Shown here in pieces: positions 35,101 to 43,280 of a stretch of DNA of 64,000 nucleotides. This DNA comes from Nucisporomicrobium flavum. GTDB taxonomy: Bacteria; Actinomycetota; Actinomycetes; Mycobacteriales; Micromonosporaceae. Both the position numbers and the translations under genes were made by a program. The notes beneath the pieces are model-generated. The model made no database searches, was not told the DNA's origin, and saw only the letters and a program-made list of their open reading frames with translations. The stretch's first letter is position 1. Every line of letters begins with the position of its first letter. The DNA lies in the NCBI RefSeq assembly GCF_016464385.1, contig NZ_JADMLH010000003.1, forward strand, positions 716,712 through 780,711, in the 5' to 3' direction.

Positions 35101-35343
35101 ATGCAGGTTGTTCACCGCCGACGCGACCGGCCGTCCCGGCCAGAGAATCTCCAGGAGCACGTCGCGGTGCATCCGCTGACCGGGAGCCAGCGCCAGCAGC
35201 TTGACCAGCGTACGAGCCTTGCGCAGCCGCCACTCGCGGGCCTGGACGGGCGTCCCGTCCCGGTCCACGCCGAACCCTCCGAGCAGCTGAATCCGCACGG
35301 GCGGCGAAGCCGGCGCCGCCGGGCGGGCATCCCCCCGCAGCAC
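32110..35343 (-). CDS. BTAD/SARP-type STAND regulator with NB-ARC-like ATPase and TPR region
   Basis: Encodes 1077 residues. Residues 10-95 are an OmpR-type winged helix (VRIQLLGGFGVDRDGTPVQA, KARTLVKLLALAPGQRMHRD); 100-255 the bacterial transcriptional activator (BTAD) helical domain; 275-600 an ATPase with FVGREREIADVHRLL, P-loop GVGGAGKTRLAEEAG (about 300), LLILDNCEHLL and LLATSREPL; then helical TPR-like repeats to the end. No C-terminal LuxR helix is present. Large SARP/STAND regulators usually activate secondary metabolism after sensing nucleotide or ligand. It lies directly behind the LuxR regulator and ahead of two oxidoreductases, at the centre of the biosynthetic locus. Confidence 0.9.
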   Translation of the reverse strand: MLRGDARPAAPASPPVRIQLLGGFGVDRDGTPVQAREWRLRKARTLVKLLALAPGQRMHRDVLLEILWPGRPVASAVNNLHQAAHVARRVLGGDGPHGGLLELHDEMVMLSATGSLDVDVRRFERLAAAARAGGDLAATRAAVEAYTGDLLPEDRFDDWAVRRREDLREILCELLVDLAAKAGEAEAITALQRALTIDALHEGAVRELMRRLSAAGRRPEALARYERLRDDLSAGYGSDPDPETRRLYRDLLTGGREEARPPPPAAPRHNLAPPLTSFVGREREIADVHRLLARGGLLTLTGVGGAGKTRLAEEAGRRLIGSYRDGVWFADLAQVTDARLVANTVAAALGLDPGAGAHPLRTLVGRLAPQRLLLILDNCEHLLTACAELAGAVRRDCPGVTLLATSREPLHAAGEVTFRVPSLEVPDAQTGGDLARLAALSSVRLFLDRARDVRPGFAVDAGNAAAVVEICRRLDGIPLALELAAARMSHLEAVEIAERLHQALALLGRAGRLTRHATLRATLDWSHALLTGDEQVLLRRLAVFAGSFSLPAAEEVCGDERLARPDILDCLGRLVDKSLVQIERAGDRSRYRLLETIRQLARERLGEAGEADAFDAAHCRHFLRLAVDSDTDRASGIVVERPQALDIDHDNLRAALGWSVRHDPGQALLLGVSLWRYWLARGHFVEGSGWLEQVLAAAPEPSPEHARAWFALAVLDARRGLSDRLPSLGDAAVAAVERSGTPIDVTWARLMRGILLVGVAELDDVERTARAALADDGSPPPIVATAHWLAALVALFQEDVGVAGHRFHRCLRHLRLVGPTVAPFLPAVTLSMPLVPVAGSLVPIFEETWLLGRRVGAVQGHAYALSALGYVHRLAGDLDGALDTTWQAVDAFTRSDDPAGLAHALNHLGCVERDARRFDSAGEHLRAALRLRERLGDRRGENLSRANLGLLSAAVGDVAEGRRVARSALDRFEAVDDEPGVGGALLNLSVVEMFAGERHRARVLAEQAVDAFAPQGYLRLDAWTRLLAAELAVAENDLPAVQRHGRAARALFRRLGCRIGRARADALPLGAAAAERR

Positions 35344-35366
35344 AGTGTGGGCTTATCACCGCAACG

Positions 35367-35383
35367 GTTCGTCGTCAACGAAC
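35367..35383. promoter_or_regulatory. Inverted repeat GTTCGT-5-ACGAAC between LuxR and BTAD genes
   Basis: Perfect 6-bp arms with a 5-bp spacer in the 49-bp gap between the LuxR stop and the BTAD start. Either an operator for the BTAD gene or a weak attenuating hairpin. Confidence 0.4.
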
Positions 35384-35392
35384 GGTGACGAA

Positions 35393-36445
35393 TTACTGAG
35401 CCGGCCCGAGCCAGCCCTGCTGCGCGGCAAGAACACCCGCCTGGAATCTGCTGGAAGCGTCGAGACGCTCCATCAGGTTCGCCATCATGCGGCGCACGGT
35501 ACGCAGTGACACACCCAGACGCCGGGCGGCCGTTTCGTCGGTGGCGCCGTCCGCAAGAATCTGGATCAGTTCGCGCTCCTGGCCGGTCAGGCCGTCCACC
35601 GGCGCCGCGCGCTCCCCGAACGGGGTGCCGGCCGCCCACATCTGCTCGAAGAGCGCGTGCAGTGCCAGCACCACGCCGGGCGCCGTCACCTCGATCGCGC
35701 CGAGCCGTGAGTCGTCCGGGTCGAGCGGGACGAGTGCCCTCTGCCGGTCCACGATGACCATCATCATCGGCAGGGTGGGCACGGTCCGCACCAGTCCGCC
35801 GTGCTCGGTCATCCAGCGCAGGTAGTCGAGCGTGGCGGGATCGTTGCGGAAGCTCTCCAGATACAGTCCCCGCAGCGATACGCCCCGTTCCAGGGGCCGC
35901 AGGCTCGTCGACCGCCCGGCCGAGTGGGTGTCCTCGCGGTGCGCCTGTCCCGGCGTCAGCGAGCACACCTCCTGCACCGCCGACTCCGCCAGCTCCTCCA
36001 GCCGGCCGCGGACCTCGTCGAGACCGCGCAGGACGGTGAGCGCGACGCGGTCGCGGTGGGTCTCGTGCTCCGCGGCGGCCGCGAGCATGGCCGCCCGTGC
36101 CCGCTCCATCCGGTGCTGCCGCTCAGCGATGTCCGCCTCGGCCTGAGCGACCAGCGCGGCGAGCCCGACCTGGGGACTGACCGGACGCAGGCCGCCCGGT
36201 TCGTCCCACGAGGGCTGCAGCAGCGCGAGCTCGGCCAATTCGTCGAGGCAGGACCGGATCGCCGCCTCGTCCGTGCGGAGATGGGTGACCAGTTCATCGA
36301 CGCCCCAGGACGGCTCCGCGAGCACCAGCCGGTACACCGACTCGGTCAGTCTTGTCAGTCCAAACGATTCCAGCACCCAGCCGACACCCCCGGCCCGCAG
36401 GATCTTCCCTCGTGCAAGACACGGATCGTAACCGTCGCCGACCAT
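35393..36445 (-). CDS. LuxR-family transcriptional regulator with TrmB-like N-terminal helix
   Basis: Encodes 350 residues from ATG 36445; GTG 36376 (VLESFGLTRLTESVYRLVL) is an alternative closer to the family start. The N-terminal winged helix (ESVYRLVLAEPSWGVDELVTHLRTDEAAIRSCL) resembles TrmB/HTH sensor modules, the middle is an effector-like domain, and the C-terminus carries a LuxR/GerE helix-turn-helix (GLTGQERELIQILADG, RRLGVSLRTVRRMMANLM). This layout is common for pathway-specific LuxR regulators of peptide clusters. It diverges from the biosynthetic operon, with 170 bp of shared upstream DNA, and is followed by the BTAD regulator. Confidence 0.87.
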   Translation of the reverse strand: MVGDGYDPCLARGKILRAGGVGWVLESFGLTRLTESVYRLVLAEPSWGVDELVTHLRTDEAAIRSCLDELAELALLQPSWDEPGGLRPVSPQVGLAALVAQAEADIAERQHRMERARAAMLAAAAEHETHRDRVALTVLRGLDEVRGRLEELAESAVQEVCSLTPGQAHREDTHSAGRSTSLRPLERGVSLRGLYLESFRNDPATLDYLRWMTEHGGLVRTVPTLPMMMVIVDRQRALVPLDPDDSRLGAIEVTAPGVVLALHALFEQMWAAGTPFGERAAPVDGLTGQERELIQILADGATDETAARRLGVSLRTVRRMMANLMERLDASSRFQAGVLAAQQGWLGPAQ

Positions 36446-36615
36446 GGCGGCGACCCCGTTCCGCTGGTGGCAGCAACGTGCCAGGCACCGACCTGCCATA
36501 GCAAATCATCAATCGACGGCCGCGCTTTCGGCAGGATCGAAAGGGATCCGGGTTGGTCGTTCGATGGAGGTGGTCCTGGTGAAGCGTGGTCGTAACGGAC
36601 TCGAGTGGGGTCGGT

Positions 36616-36879
36616 ATGCAGCTCGTCGTCCTGCGCCTGTCAGCACTGTCCGGCGCCGGTGATCCGGCGGGGGCCGCGGTCGCGGACGTCGTCTGGGCGC
36701 ACACCCGCAGACGCGAGCGCCTCGAGCATCTCCACGTGCGCATCCGCCCCGCCGGCATCGACCTCGTCCTCTTCTTCGTCCTCGCCGACCGGCAGACCGC
36801 CGTTTCCGCCGCGACCGGCATCCTCCGCCGCACGATCCGCTCCTCCGCGGTCCTGCGTCAGTACCGCATCGAGCCGTGA
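36616..36879 (+). CDS. Small protein of unknown function at the head of the biosynthetic operon
   Basis: Encodes 87 residues: a beta strand (MQLVVLRLSAL), a helix, then LEHLHVRIRPAGIDLVLFFVLADRQTAV and a basic helix (TGILRRTIRSSAVLRQY). The beta-alpha-beta alternation suggests a small ferredoxin-like fold. No Cys, no signal peptide, no membrane helix. GTGGGG lies seven bases before the ATG. It ends 30 bp before the adenylation-domain start and is presumably cotranscribed with it. It has no recognisable relation to MbtH proteins (no NxExQxSxWP-type motif). I do not recognise it. Confidence 0.65.
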   Translation: MQLVVLRLSALSGAGDPAGAAVADVVWAHTRRRERLEHLHVRIRPAGIDLVLFFVLADRQTAVSAATGILRRTIRSSAVLRQYRIEP

Positions 36880-36909
36880 ACCCGCCGTTTCGTGAGGAAG
36901 GAAGCCACA

Positions 36910-38442
36910 GTGAGCACCCCGACTTTGTACGACCGGTTCGCCGGGACGGTGCGGCGACGGCCGGACGAGATCGCCCTGGAGGTTGCGGACCACCGGCTGA
37001 CGTACCGGCAGCTGGCAGACGCCGCGGACGGCCTGGCCGCCCTGCTGCAGGCCTCGGGCTCGGACCGGCCCCGCAGGGTCGGCGTGCTGGCGGGACGGAG
37101 CTTGACTGCGTACGCCGGATATCTCGCGGCGCTGCGCATCGGCGCGACCGTCGTGCCGCTGAACCCGGCGTTCCCCGCGGCGCGCATCGCCCTGTTGTGC
37201 GCTCGGGCCGAGGTGGACGTCGTTGTCACGGACGTCGAGGCACCCTCTGGGCTGCCGGAAGCCACGGCCGTGGTCGTCGTACGCGATGACGCCCCCGCTC
37301 TGTCGGCGGCCGGACCGGACGCGGCCGTCGCCCTCCCGCCGGCGTCCACCGAGATCGCCTACCTGCTGTTCACCTCCGGCTCCACCGGCGTGCCCAAGGG
37401 CGTGCCGATCACGCACGCCAACACCGTGGAGTACCTGGACCTGAGCATCGCCCGGTACGGTGCCGGCCCCGGATGCCGGTTCTCGCAGTCGTTCGACCTG
37501 ACGTTCGACCCGTCGCTTTTCGATCTCTTCGTCGCATGGGGCTCCGGGGCGACGGTTGTGGTGCCCCGGCGGGACGAGCTGATGGCGCCCGTCGACTACA
37601 TCAACCGCAAGGGCATCACCCACTGGTACTCCGTGCCGTGGTTCGCGGCCATGGCGGACCGGCTCGGACTGCTGGTCGCGGGTGCGATGCCGAACCTGCG
37701 CTGGAGCTTGTTCGCCGGCGACCGGCTGACCCTCGACGAGGCCGCTGCCTGGCAGCGCGCGGCGCCCGGCAGCACGGTGGAGAACACCTACGGGCCGACC
37801 GAACTCACCGTGACGTGTACCGCCTATCGTCTCCCTGCGGACCGCGCCGCCTGGCCCGTCACCGCGAACGGCACCGTCCCCATCGGAGATGTCTACCCCC
37901 ACCTCGAGGCGGTGGTCCTGGATGAGAACGGGTGCGAAGCGGACGAAGGCGAGCTGTGCGTACGCGGCCCGCAGCGGTTCGGGGGATACCTCGACCCCGC
38001 CGACAACGCGGGGCGCTTCCTGGCCTGGGACGGGCACACGAGTTACCCGTACGACGGAGCCGGCCCGCTCGACGCGACGCTCTGGTACCGCACCGGCGAC
38101 CGTGTCCGGACCGGCAGCTCCGGCCTGGTCCACCTCGGCCGGCTCGACCACCAGGTCAAAGTGCAGGGCTGCCGCATCGAGCTGGGCGAGATCGAGGCCC
38201 TGGTCCGTGCGCACGACACCGTCGACGACGCCATCGTGCTCGCCGTCCCGGGACGGCGCGGCGGCCTGGAGATCGTCGCGGCGGTGACCGGCAGAGCGGT
38301 ACGCACCGCGGACCTCACGTCGTCCCTTCGCACGCAATTGCCCAAGTACATGGTTCCGAGCCGGATCCAGCATCTACCGGCGATGCCGCTCAACGACAGC
38401 CGGAAGATCGACCGCCTGCGCCTGGCTGCGGCGTTCGCGTGA
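36910..38442 (+). CDS. Free-standing NRPS-type adenylation domain (amino-acid activating)
   Basis: Encodes 510 residues covering all A-domain core motifs: A2 LNPAFPAARIA, A3 LLFTSGSTGVPKGVPITH, A5 ENTYGPTELTVT, A7 LWYRTGDRV, A8 GRLDHQVKVQGCRIELGEIE and A10 PLNDSRKIDR with the catalytic Lys. The substrate pocket region reads QSFDLTFDPSLFDLF, and the Asp in FDPS matches the position that binds the alpha-amino group, so an amino acid substrate is likely; I do not assign which. It should activate the amino acid with ATP and load the carrier protein encoded 28 bp downstream. GTG 36910 has a purine-rich RBS (GGAAG); GTG 36892 would add six residues. Confidence 0.92.
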   Translation: MSTPTLYDRFAGTVRRRPDEIALEVADHRLTYRQLADAADGLAALLQASGSDRPRRVGVLAGRSLTAYAGYLAALRIGATVVPLNPAFPAARIALLCARAEVDVVVTDVEAPSGLPEATAVVVVRDDAPALSAAGPDAAVALPPASTEIAYLLFTSGSTGVPKGVPITHANTVEYLDLSIARYGAGPGCRFSQSFDLTFDPSLFDLFVAWGSGATVVVPRRDELMAPVDYINRKGITHWYSVPWFAAMADRLGLLVAGAMPNLRWSLFAGDRLTLDEAAAWQRAAPGSTVENTYGPTELTVTCTAYRLPADRAAWPVTANGTVPIGDVYPHLEAVVLDENGCEADEGELCVRGPQRFGGYLDPADNAGRFLAWDGHTSYPYDGAGPLDATLWYRTGDRVRTGSSGLVHLGRLDHQVKVQGCRIELGEIEALVRAHDTVDDAIVLAVPGRRGGLEIVAAVTGRAVRTADLTSSLRTQLPKYMVPSRIQHLPAMPLNDSRKIDRLRLAAAFA

Positions 38443-38470
38443 GGTCCACGACGCACAGCAAGGAGAGAGC

Positions 38471-38698
38471 ATGAACGGGGAACTGACAGCAGAGGCCGCC
38501 CTCCGGCAGATCTGGACCGAGGTCCTGGAACTGGACGAGGTCGACGCCGCCGACAACTTCTTCGACCTCGGTGCCGACAGCATGCAGGCCGTCGAGGTCG
38601 TCCTGAGGGCCCGGGAGAACGGTCTTCGCATCGAGGTTCCGGACCTGTTCACCACGGACACGCTGGCCGAGCTCGCCACGCTCGCCGGTGGACGGTAG
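38471..38698 (+). CDS. Free-standing peptidyl/acyl carrier protein
   Basis: Encodes 75 residues. The phosphopantetheine attachment site is NFFDLGADSMQAVEV, with Ser in GADS at about residue 37; the helices before (ALRQIWTEVLELDEVD) and after (GLRIEVPDLFTTDTLAEL) fit a discrete carrier protein. AGGAGAG precedes the ATG. It sits between the adenylation domain and the ATP-grasp ligase (6 bp before the latter) and is the probable tether for the activated amino acid. No phosphopantetheinyl transferase is in the window. Confidence 0.93.
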   Translation: MNGELTAEAALRQIWTEVLELDEVDAADNFFDLGADSMQAVEVVLRARENGLRIEVPDLFTTDTLAELATLAGGR

Positions 38699-38704
38699 GC
38701 GGCG

Positions 38705-39949
38705 GTGACGACGCCAACCGTTGCCGTGGTGTACGGATTCGGCGCCGCCGGCCCGGCACAGATCGCCAAGGCCGCGCGCGACCTGGCCGACGTGTGGTTC
38801 GTGGTGGACAGTCGCGACGAGAGCACCCGCGCGGTCGCGGACATGCTGCCGCGCTTCGGGGCCGGCGTGGTGGATCTGGCCACCGCCACGGATGCGGACC
38901 TGCGGCGGCTGCTCGCCTGCGCCGAGGGCATCACCACGTTCGCCGAGGACTGCATCCAGCGGACCAGCCGCATCGCCGCGTTGCTCGGCCTGCCGTACCA
39001 CGACGAGCCGACCGCTCGGCTGCTGACCGACAAGCACCTGCAGCGCGAGGCGCTGAACCTGGCTCTTCGGGCCGCGACGCCCGCGACGGTCGTCCGCACC
39101 CGCGCCGACCTGGCACCGGCCGCGGCGGCCGTGGGGTTCCCCCTCGTGGCCAAACCGCTGACCGGCAGTGCGAGCGCTTTCACCTACCGCTGCGACAGCG
39201 TGGCCGATCTGGAGCTGCGGCTGGGCGACGCCCTGGACCGCGGGGACGGTGCCGCCTGGGCCGTCGAGGCGCTGCTCACGCCGGGACACCATCCGGCCGG
39301 TGACTTCCTCGCCGACTACGTCTCCGTCGAGTCGCTGGCCGTCGGTAGCGTGGTCAGGCACCTCGCCATCACCGACAAATTGCCTCTGGCCCGGCCGTTC
39401 CGGGAGACCGGCATGGTGTCGCCGACCGCGCTCCCGCCCGGCGTCCAGGCCGACGTGCTCACCCTGGCCGGTGACGCGGTACGCGCTCTCGGTGTACGGC
39501 ACGGCCTGACGCACACCGAGGTGAAACTGACCCCCGACGGACCGCGGATCATCGAGGTCAACGGACGCCTGGGCGGCTTCGTCGCTCGCCTCATCGACCG
39601 TGCCTCCGGGCTGGATCTCGTGCGTCTGGGCCTGCTGGCCGCCCTGGGGCTGCCGACCGGTTGCCCGGAACCGGTGTTCCGGTCGGCGGCGGTGTGGTTC
39701 GGCATCGTGCCGCCGCAGTCGCGGGTGAAGGTCGCCGCGGTGCCCCCGTCCCGGGACCTTCGCGCCCTGCCCGGGGTGTGGCGGGTGGACCGCTTCACCG
39801 AGGCGGGCGACGTGCTCGACTGGGAGTACGGCAGCGGCCAGCGCGTCGCAGACCTATGGGTGGACGCGCCGGGCCTGGATGCCGTGCCGCCGCTGCTCGA
39901 CCGGCTCGCCGCCGAAGCCGCGGGCGTCGTGTCCTTCGAACGGATCTGA
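38705..39949 (+). CDS. ATP-grasp ligase (amino-acid/peptide ligase type)
   Basis: Encodes 414 residues. ATP-grasp features: LTDKHLQREAL, FPLVAKPLTGSASAFTY (nucleotide-binding Lys), VESLAVGSVVRHLAITDK, and the metal-binding THTEVKLTPDGPRIIEVNGRLGG with the Glu/Asn pair. Order and length match the carboxylate-amine ligases of the BacD/DdaF type that make peptide bonds through acyl phosphates. In this operon it could couple a carboxylic acid to an amino acid, either free or carrier-bound. GTG start 6 bp after the carrier protein stop. Followed 6 bp later by the exporter gene. Confidence 0.9.
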   Translation: MTTPTVAVVYGFGAAGPAQIAKAARDLADVWFVVDSRDESTRAVADMLPRFGAGVVDLATATDADLRRLLACAEGITTFAEDCIQRTSRIAALLGLPYHDEPTARLLTDKHLQREALNLALRAATPATVVRTRADLAPAAAAVGFPLVAKPLTGSASAFTYRCDSVADLELRLGDALDRGDGAAWAVEALLTPGHHPAGDFLADYVSVESLAVGSVVRHLAITDKLPLARPFRETGMVSPTALPPGVQADVLTLAGDAVRALGVRHGLTHTEVKLTPDGPRIIEVNGRLGGFVARLIDRASGLDLVRLGLLAALGLPTGCPEPVFRSAAVWFGIVPPQSRVKVAAVPPSRDLRALPGVWRVDRFTEAGDVLDWEYGSGQRVADLWVDAPGLDAVPPLLDRLAAEAAGVVSFERI

Positions 39950-39955
39950 GACACA

Positions 39956-41152
39956 GTGTCCCGGACCTACCGTGTGCTCGCACTCGGCATGCTCGTCACG
40001 TCCGTCGGACGCGGGCTGTACGTTCCGGCCAGCGTCCTCTACTTCAGGGCCGAGCTGGGGCTCTCCGCCAATCAGATCGGTCTTGCCCTCGCCTTCGCGG
40101 GAGCCGGCGCCCTGCTCGGCGCACCGCGGCTGGGCGCCGTGGTGGACCGGGCCCGGCGGCCCCGGAACATCGCCGTCGCGTACGGGCTTGCGCACAGTGC
40201 TGCGATGGTCGCGCTGCTGGCGGCCGACACGTACACGGTCTTCATCGCGGTCGTGGCCGTGCTCGGAGCAGTCGAGCGCGGCAGTTCCGTGGCCCGGCAG
40301 GCGCTGGTCGCCCTGCTGTTCCCGCCGTCCGAGCGGGTGCTCACGCAGGCCCGGCTGCGAACCGTGGCAAACGTGGGGATCTCCGCCGGTGCGCTCCTCG
40401 CGGCCCTGGCCATGGCCTCCGGATCCGTCACCGGCTACGGCCTGCTCATCGCGGGCAACGGCGTTGCCTTGCTCTGCCTCGCGCTGCTGCTCCTGCGGCT
40501 GCCGCCGGCCGAGCGGCCGGCCACGGAGGCCGAGCCCCCGGAGTGGCACGCCGTGCTGCACGATCGGCCGTTCCTGACCGTGGTGTTGCTCAACGGCGGG
40601 TTGTCGCTGCACGGTGCGATCCTCAACGTCGGGCTGCCGCTCTGGGTGACGCTACGGATCGGCGCGCCGGTGTGGCTGGTACCGGCCCTCTACGCCACCA
40701 ACACCGTGCTCACCGTGCTGCTGCAGGTACGCGCCGCCGGCCGGGCCGGTACACCGGCGGAGGCCGCCGATGTGCTCCGCTGGTCCGGATTGTTCACCGC
40801 CGCGGCGTGCCTGACGATGCTCGTCTCCGCGTGGCTGCCGCTCTCCGCCGCGGTAGCGGTGCTCGTGGCCGGCGTCGTCCTGCTGACGGCGGGCGAGGTC
40901 ACGCAGGCCGCGGGCGGCTGGGGGCTCGCGTACGGGCTGATCCGCGGCCGCTCCGAGGGCGCCTACCTGGGCGCGTTCTCCATGGGCACGGGCCTGCAGG
41001 ATCTCGCCGGGCCGTTGATCGTCACCGCCGTCCTGGTCGGGCAGCCGGTGGCAGGCCCTCTGATCACGGCGGCCGCCCTCACCGCGGTCGCCTTCGCCGT
41101 GCCGCGTGTCTTCCACCGCTCCTACTCCCGTCAGGAGGTCCTGTGCAGCTGA
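39956..41152 (+). CDS. MFS transporter, probable product exporter
   Basis: Encodes 398 residues with about twelve membrane helices. Helix 1 is RVLALGMLVTSVGRGLYVPASVLYF, the cytoplasmic loop after helix 2 reads GAVVDRARRPRN (MFS motif A region), and the second half starts LNVGLPLWVTLRIG. Relatives in peptide clusters export the product or give self-protection. GTG start 6 bp after the ATP-grasp stop. The 3' end overlaps the condensation-domain gene by 10 bp, so expression is coupled. Confidence 0.92.
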   Translation: MSRTYRVLALGMLVTSVGRGLYVPASVLYFRAELGLSANQIGLALAFAGAGALLGAPRLGAVVDRARRPRNIAVAYGLAHSAAMVALLAADTYTVFIAVVAVLGAVERGSSVARQALVALLFPPSERVLTQARLRTVANVGISAGALLAALAMASGSVTGYGLLIAGNGVALLCLALLLLRLPPAERPATEAEPPEWHAVLHDRPFLTVVLLNGGLSLHGAILNVGLPLWVTLRIGAPVWLVPALYATNTVLTVLLQVRAAGRAGTPAEAADVLRWSGLFTAAACLTMLVSAWLPLSAAVAVLVAGVVLLTAGEVTQAAGGWGLAYGLIRGRSEGAYLGAFSMGTGLQDLAGPLIVTAVLVGQPVAGPLITAAALTAVAFAVPRVFHRSYSRQEVLCS

Positions 41153-42336
41153 CCGCCATCCCGCTCGCTGCCAACCAGGCAGGGCGCATTGCGCTGGCCC
41201 TGGGTCCGCACCGCTGGCTGAAGTCACCGTGTTACTTCGGCGTGTGGATCCGCGGCGAGGCCGATCCGGCCCTGCTCGGCCGCGCCCTCGACCAGCTCGT
41301 GCGGCGGCACAGCGCCCTCCGCTACCGGATCGACCCGGAGCGGCGAGTGGCCGTGTGCGATCCGCCGGACGGCTGGCCGCTGCGGGTCGCTGATCTGCGC
41401 GGCAAGGACGTGCCGACGCTTCTCGAGGCGGAGCTCGACCGGCTGCGTGCTCCGTTCCCGCTGGACAGCGCACCGCTGCGCCGGGCGGTCCTGGTTCGCT
41501 GTACGGACACGTCCGCACTGCTCGGCATCGCCGTCGACCACATCGTCTTCGACGGCGGGTCTGTGTCGCCGTTCCTGCGCGACCTGGAACTGTTGTGCGG
41601 CGGCGCGGCCGACATCGACGGCTCGGACTACACGACCTTCGGTGCGCGTGAAGCCTCATGGCTGTCGGCTCCGGACGGCGCGGCTGGGCTCGCGTACTGG
41701 CGGGAGCGGATTCCGGCGGCCGGACCGTTCTCCACCGGGCCGCTGCGGCGGGACGGTCCGTCCCGGCCGGCCCTTCGGTGGTCCGGTGAGGTCACCAACG
41801 CGCCTCGGCGTCCATTCCTGCTGCTCGTGGCGGCCCTCACGGCGGCCCTCCGGCGCCGGCAGCCGCGCACGCCGCTGGGCCTGGTCTTCCCGATCTCGCG
41901 TCGCGTCTGGCCCGGGACCCGGCAGGCGATCGGTTACTACAACAACCGCGTCTATCTGGACCTACCGTACGACCAGCCTCCGGACGCCCTCCTTGCCGCC
42001 GTACGGGAGAACGTCTCCCGGGCGCTCCAGCACAGCATGGTTCCGTTCGAGGCCGTTCTCCCGCCGGATCTGTATGACCGTCGCCCGGACACGCCCCACC
42101 TGTTTCTGAACGTCGCCGAGGATCCCCGGTCGCCCGTGCTGCCCGGCGCCGAGACGGAATTCACCTGGCTGCCACGCGGAACGGCACCGGCGACCATCCA
42201 CGGCATCACGCTGAACTGCCGCGTTCGCCCGGGGGCGCTGACCCTGGACGCGGTGTACGACCCCGGCCGCATCGACGGCCCCAGCCTTGAGTCCACTCTG
42301 GAAGAGGTAGCTCACATGATGGTGGGTGTGCGATGA
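41143..42336 (+). CDS. Free-standing NRPS condensation-domain protein
   Basis: Encodes 397 residues. The N-half begins QLTAIPLAANQAGRIALALG and RALDQLVRRHSALRYRI; the active-site motif is DHIVFDGG, that is HxxxDG with the second, catalytic His present but Asp in place of the first His of HHxxxDG. The C-half has VVFPISRRVWPGTRQAIGYYNNRVYLDL, like the NxxxVRxxL region of C domains. It should form an amide or ester from a carrier-bound acyl group. The GTG start has AGGAGG upstream and overlaps the transporter gene; the stop overlaps the ispE start (ATGA). Confidence 0.88.
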   Translation: MQLTAIPLAANQAGRIALALGPHRWLKSPCYFGVWIRGEADPALLGRALDQLVRRHSALRYRIDPERRVAVCDPPDGWPLRVADLRGKDVPTLLEAELDRLRAPFPLDSAPLRRAVLVRCTDTSALLGIAVDHIVFDGGSVSPFLRDLELLCGGAADIDGSDYTTFGAREASWLSAPDGAAGLAYWRERIPAAGPFSTGPLRRDGPSRPALRWSGEVTNAPRRPFLLLVAALTAALRRRQPRTPLGLVFPISRRVWPGTRQAIGYYNNRVYLDLPYDQPPDALLAAVRENVSRALQHSMVPFEAVLPPDLYDRRPDTPHLFLNVAEDPRSPVLPGAETEFTWLPRGTAPATIHGITLNCRVRPGALTLDAVYDPGRIDGPSLESTLEEVAHMMVGVR

Positions 42337-43280
42337 ACGCTGTCACCGTACGGGTTCCCGCAAAGGTCAACTTGCAGTTCGCCGTAGGTGCCCGTGGTGC
42401 CGACGGCTTCCACGATCTGGTCACGGTGTTCCAGGCGGTCTCGCTCTACGACGAGGTCTCGGTCACCCCGGCCGACATGCTGCAGGTGTCGGTGACCGGC
42501 GATTCCCGCATCGGTGCGCCCGCGGTGCCGTGCGACCCGACCAATCTGGCCGCGCGTGCCGCGATCGCGCTGGCCGCTTACACAGGCCGGGCGCCGACCG
42601 TGTCGATCCGGATCCGAAAGCACATCCCGGTCGCCGGTGGCATGGCGGGCGGCAGTGCGGACGCGGCTGCGACGCTGGTCGCCTGCGACCTGCTGTGGGA
42701 GACCGGGTGCAGCCGCGCGGAGTTGTCCGCGATCGCCGCGGATCTCGGCAGCGACGTGCCGTTCATGCTGCACGGCGGCACCGCTGTGGGCCGCGGACGG
42801 GGTCACCTGTTGGAGCCGATGGTCAGCTCCGGACCGTTCCACTGGGTGATAGCGGGTACGAACCGCGGCCTGCTCACCGTGGACGTCTACGGGGCGCACA
42901 GCCGCTTCCGCGCCGCAGCCCGTGGCCGGGTGGCGGCACTGCCGGATGGGCCCACGGACGGGCTCCGCGACGCGCTCGTGACCGGCGACCCGAAGGCGCT
43001 CGCCGCGGAGATGTACACCGACCTGCAGGCGACCGCGCTACGGCTGCGCCCCCAGCTGGGCCGGCTGCTGGACTTCGGCGTCGAGCAGGGCGCATTGCGC
43101 GGGCTGATCTCCGGCACAGGGCCCAGCTGCGCCTTCCTCGTCGCGTCAGCCGACGAGGCGCGGCGGCTGCAGGGCCGGTTGGAGACCTTCGAGGGTTGCA
43201 CGCGCGCCCTCACCGTGTACGGCCCGGTCGGCGGGATCGAAGTCGTCGCATCGCCTGTCAAAGAGGTCTGTCAGCGATGA
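42333..43280 (+). CDS. ispE: 4-diphosphocytidyl-2-C-methyl-D-erythritol kinase (IspE), cluster-located copy
   Basis: Encodes 315 residues of the GHMP kinase fold. [14 protein letters not shown] holds the catalytic Lys; [18 protein letters not shown] is the phosphate-binding loop; [20 protein letters not shown] carries the catalytic Asp; [13 protein letters not shown] is motif 3. IspE phosphorylates CDP-methylerythritol in the MEP isoprenoid pathway. Compared with the actinobacterial IspE I remember, DGYH is DGFH (Tyr that stacks on cytidine to Phe) and GRGE is GRGH. Housekeeping ispE normally lies beside ksgA; here it is the last rightward gene of an NRPS-like operon, overlapping it by 4 bp, so I infer a specialised paralogue. 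Its tail overlaps the convergent ispF by 23 bp. Confidence 0.88.
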   Translation: MNAVTVRVPAKVNLQFAVGARGADGFHDLVTVFQAVSLYDEVSVTPADMLQVSVTGDSRIGAPAVPCDPTNLAARAAIALAAYTGRAPTVSIRIRKHIPVAGGMAGGSADAAATLVACDLLWETGCSRAELSAIAADLGSDVPFMLHGGTAVGRGRGHLLEPMVSSGPFHWVIAGTNRGLLTVDVYGAHSRFRAAARGRVAALPDGPTDGLRDALVTGDPKALAAEMYTDLQATALRLRPQLGRLLDFGVEQGALRGLISGTGPSCAFLVASADEARRLQGRLETFEGCTRALTVYGPVGGIEVVASPVKEVCQR

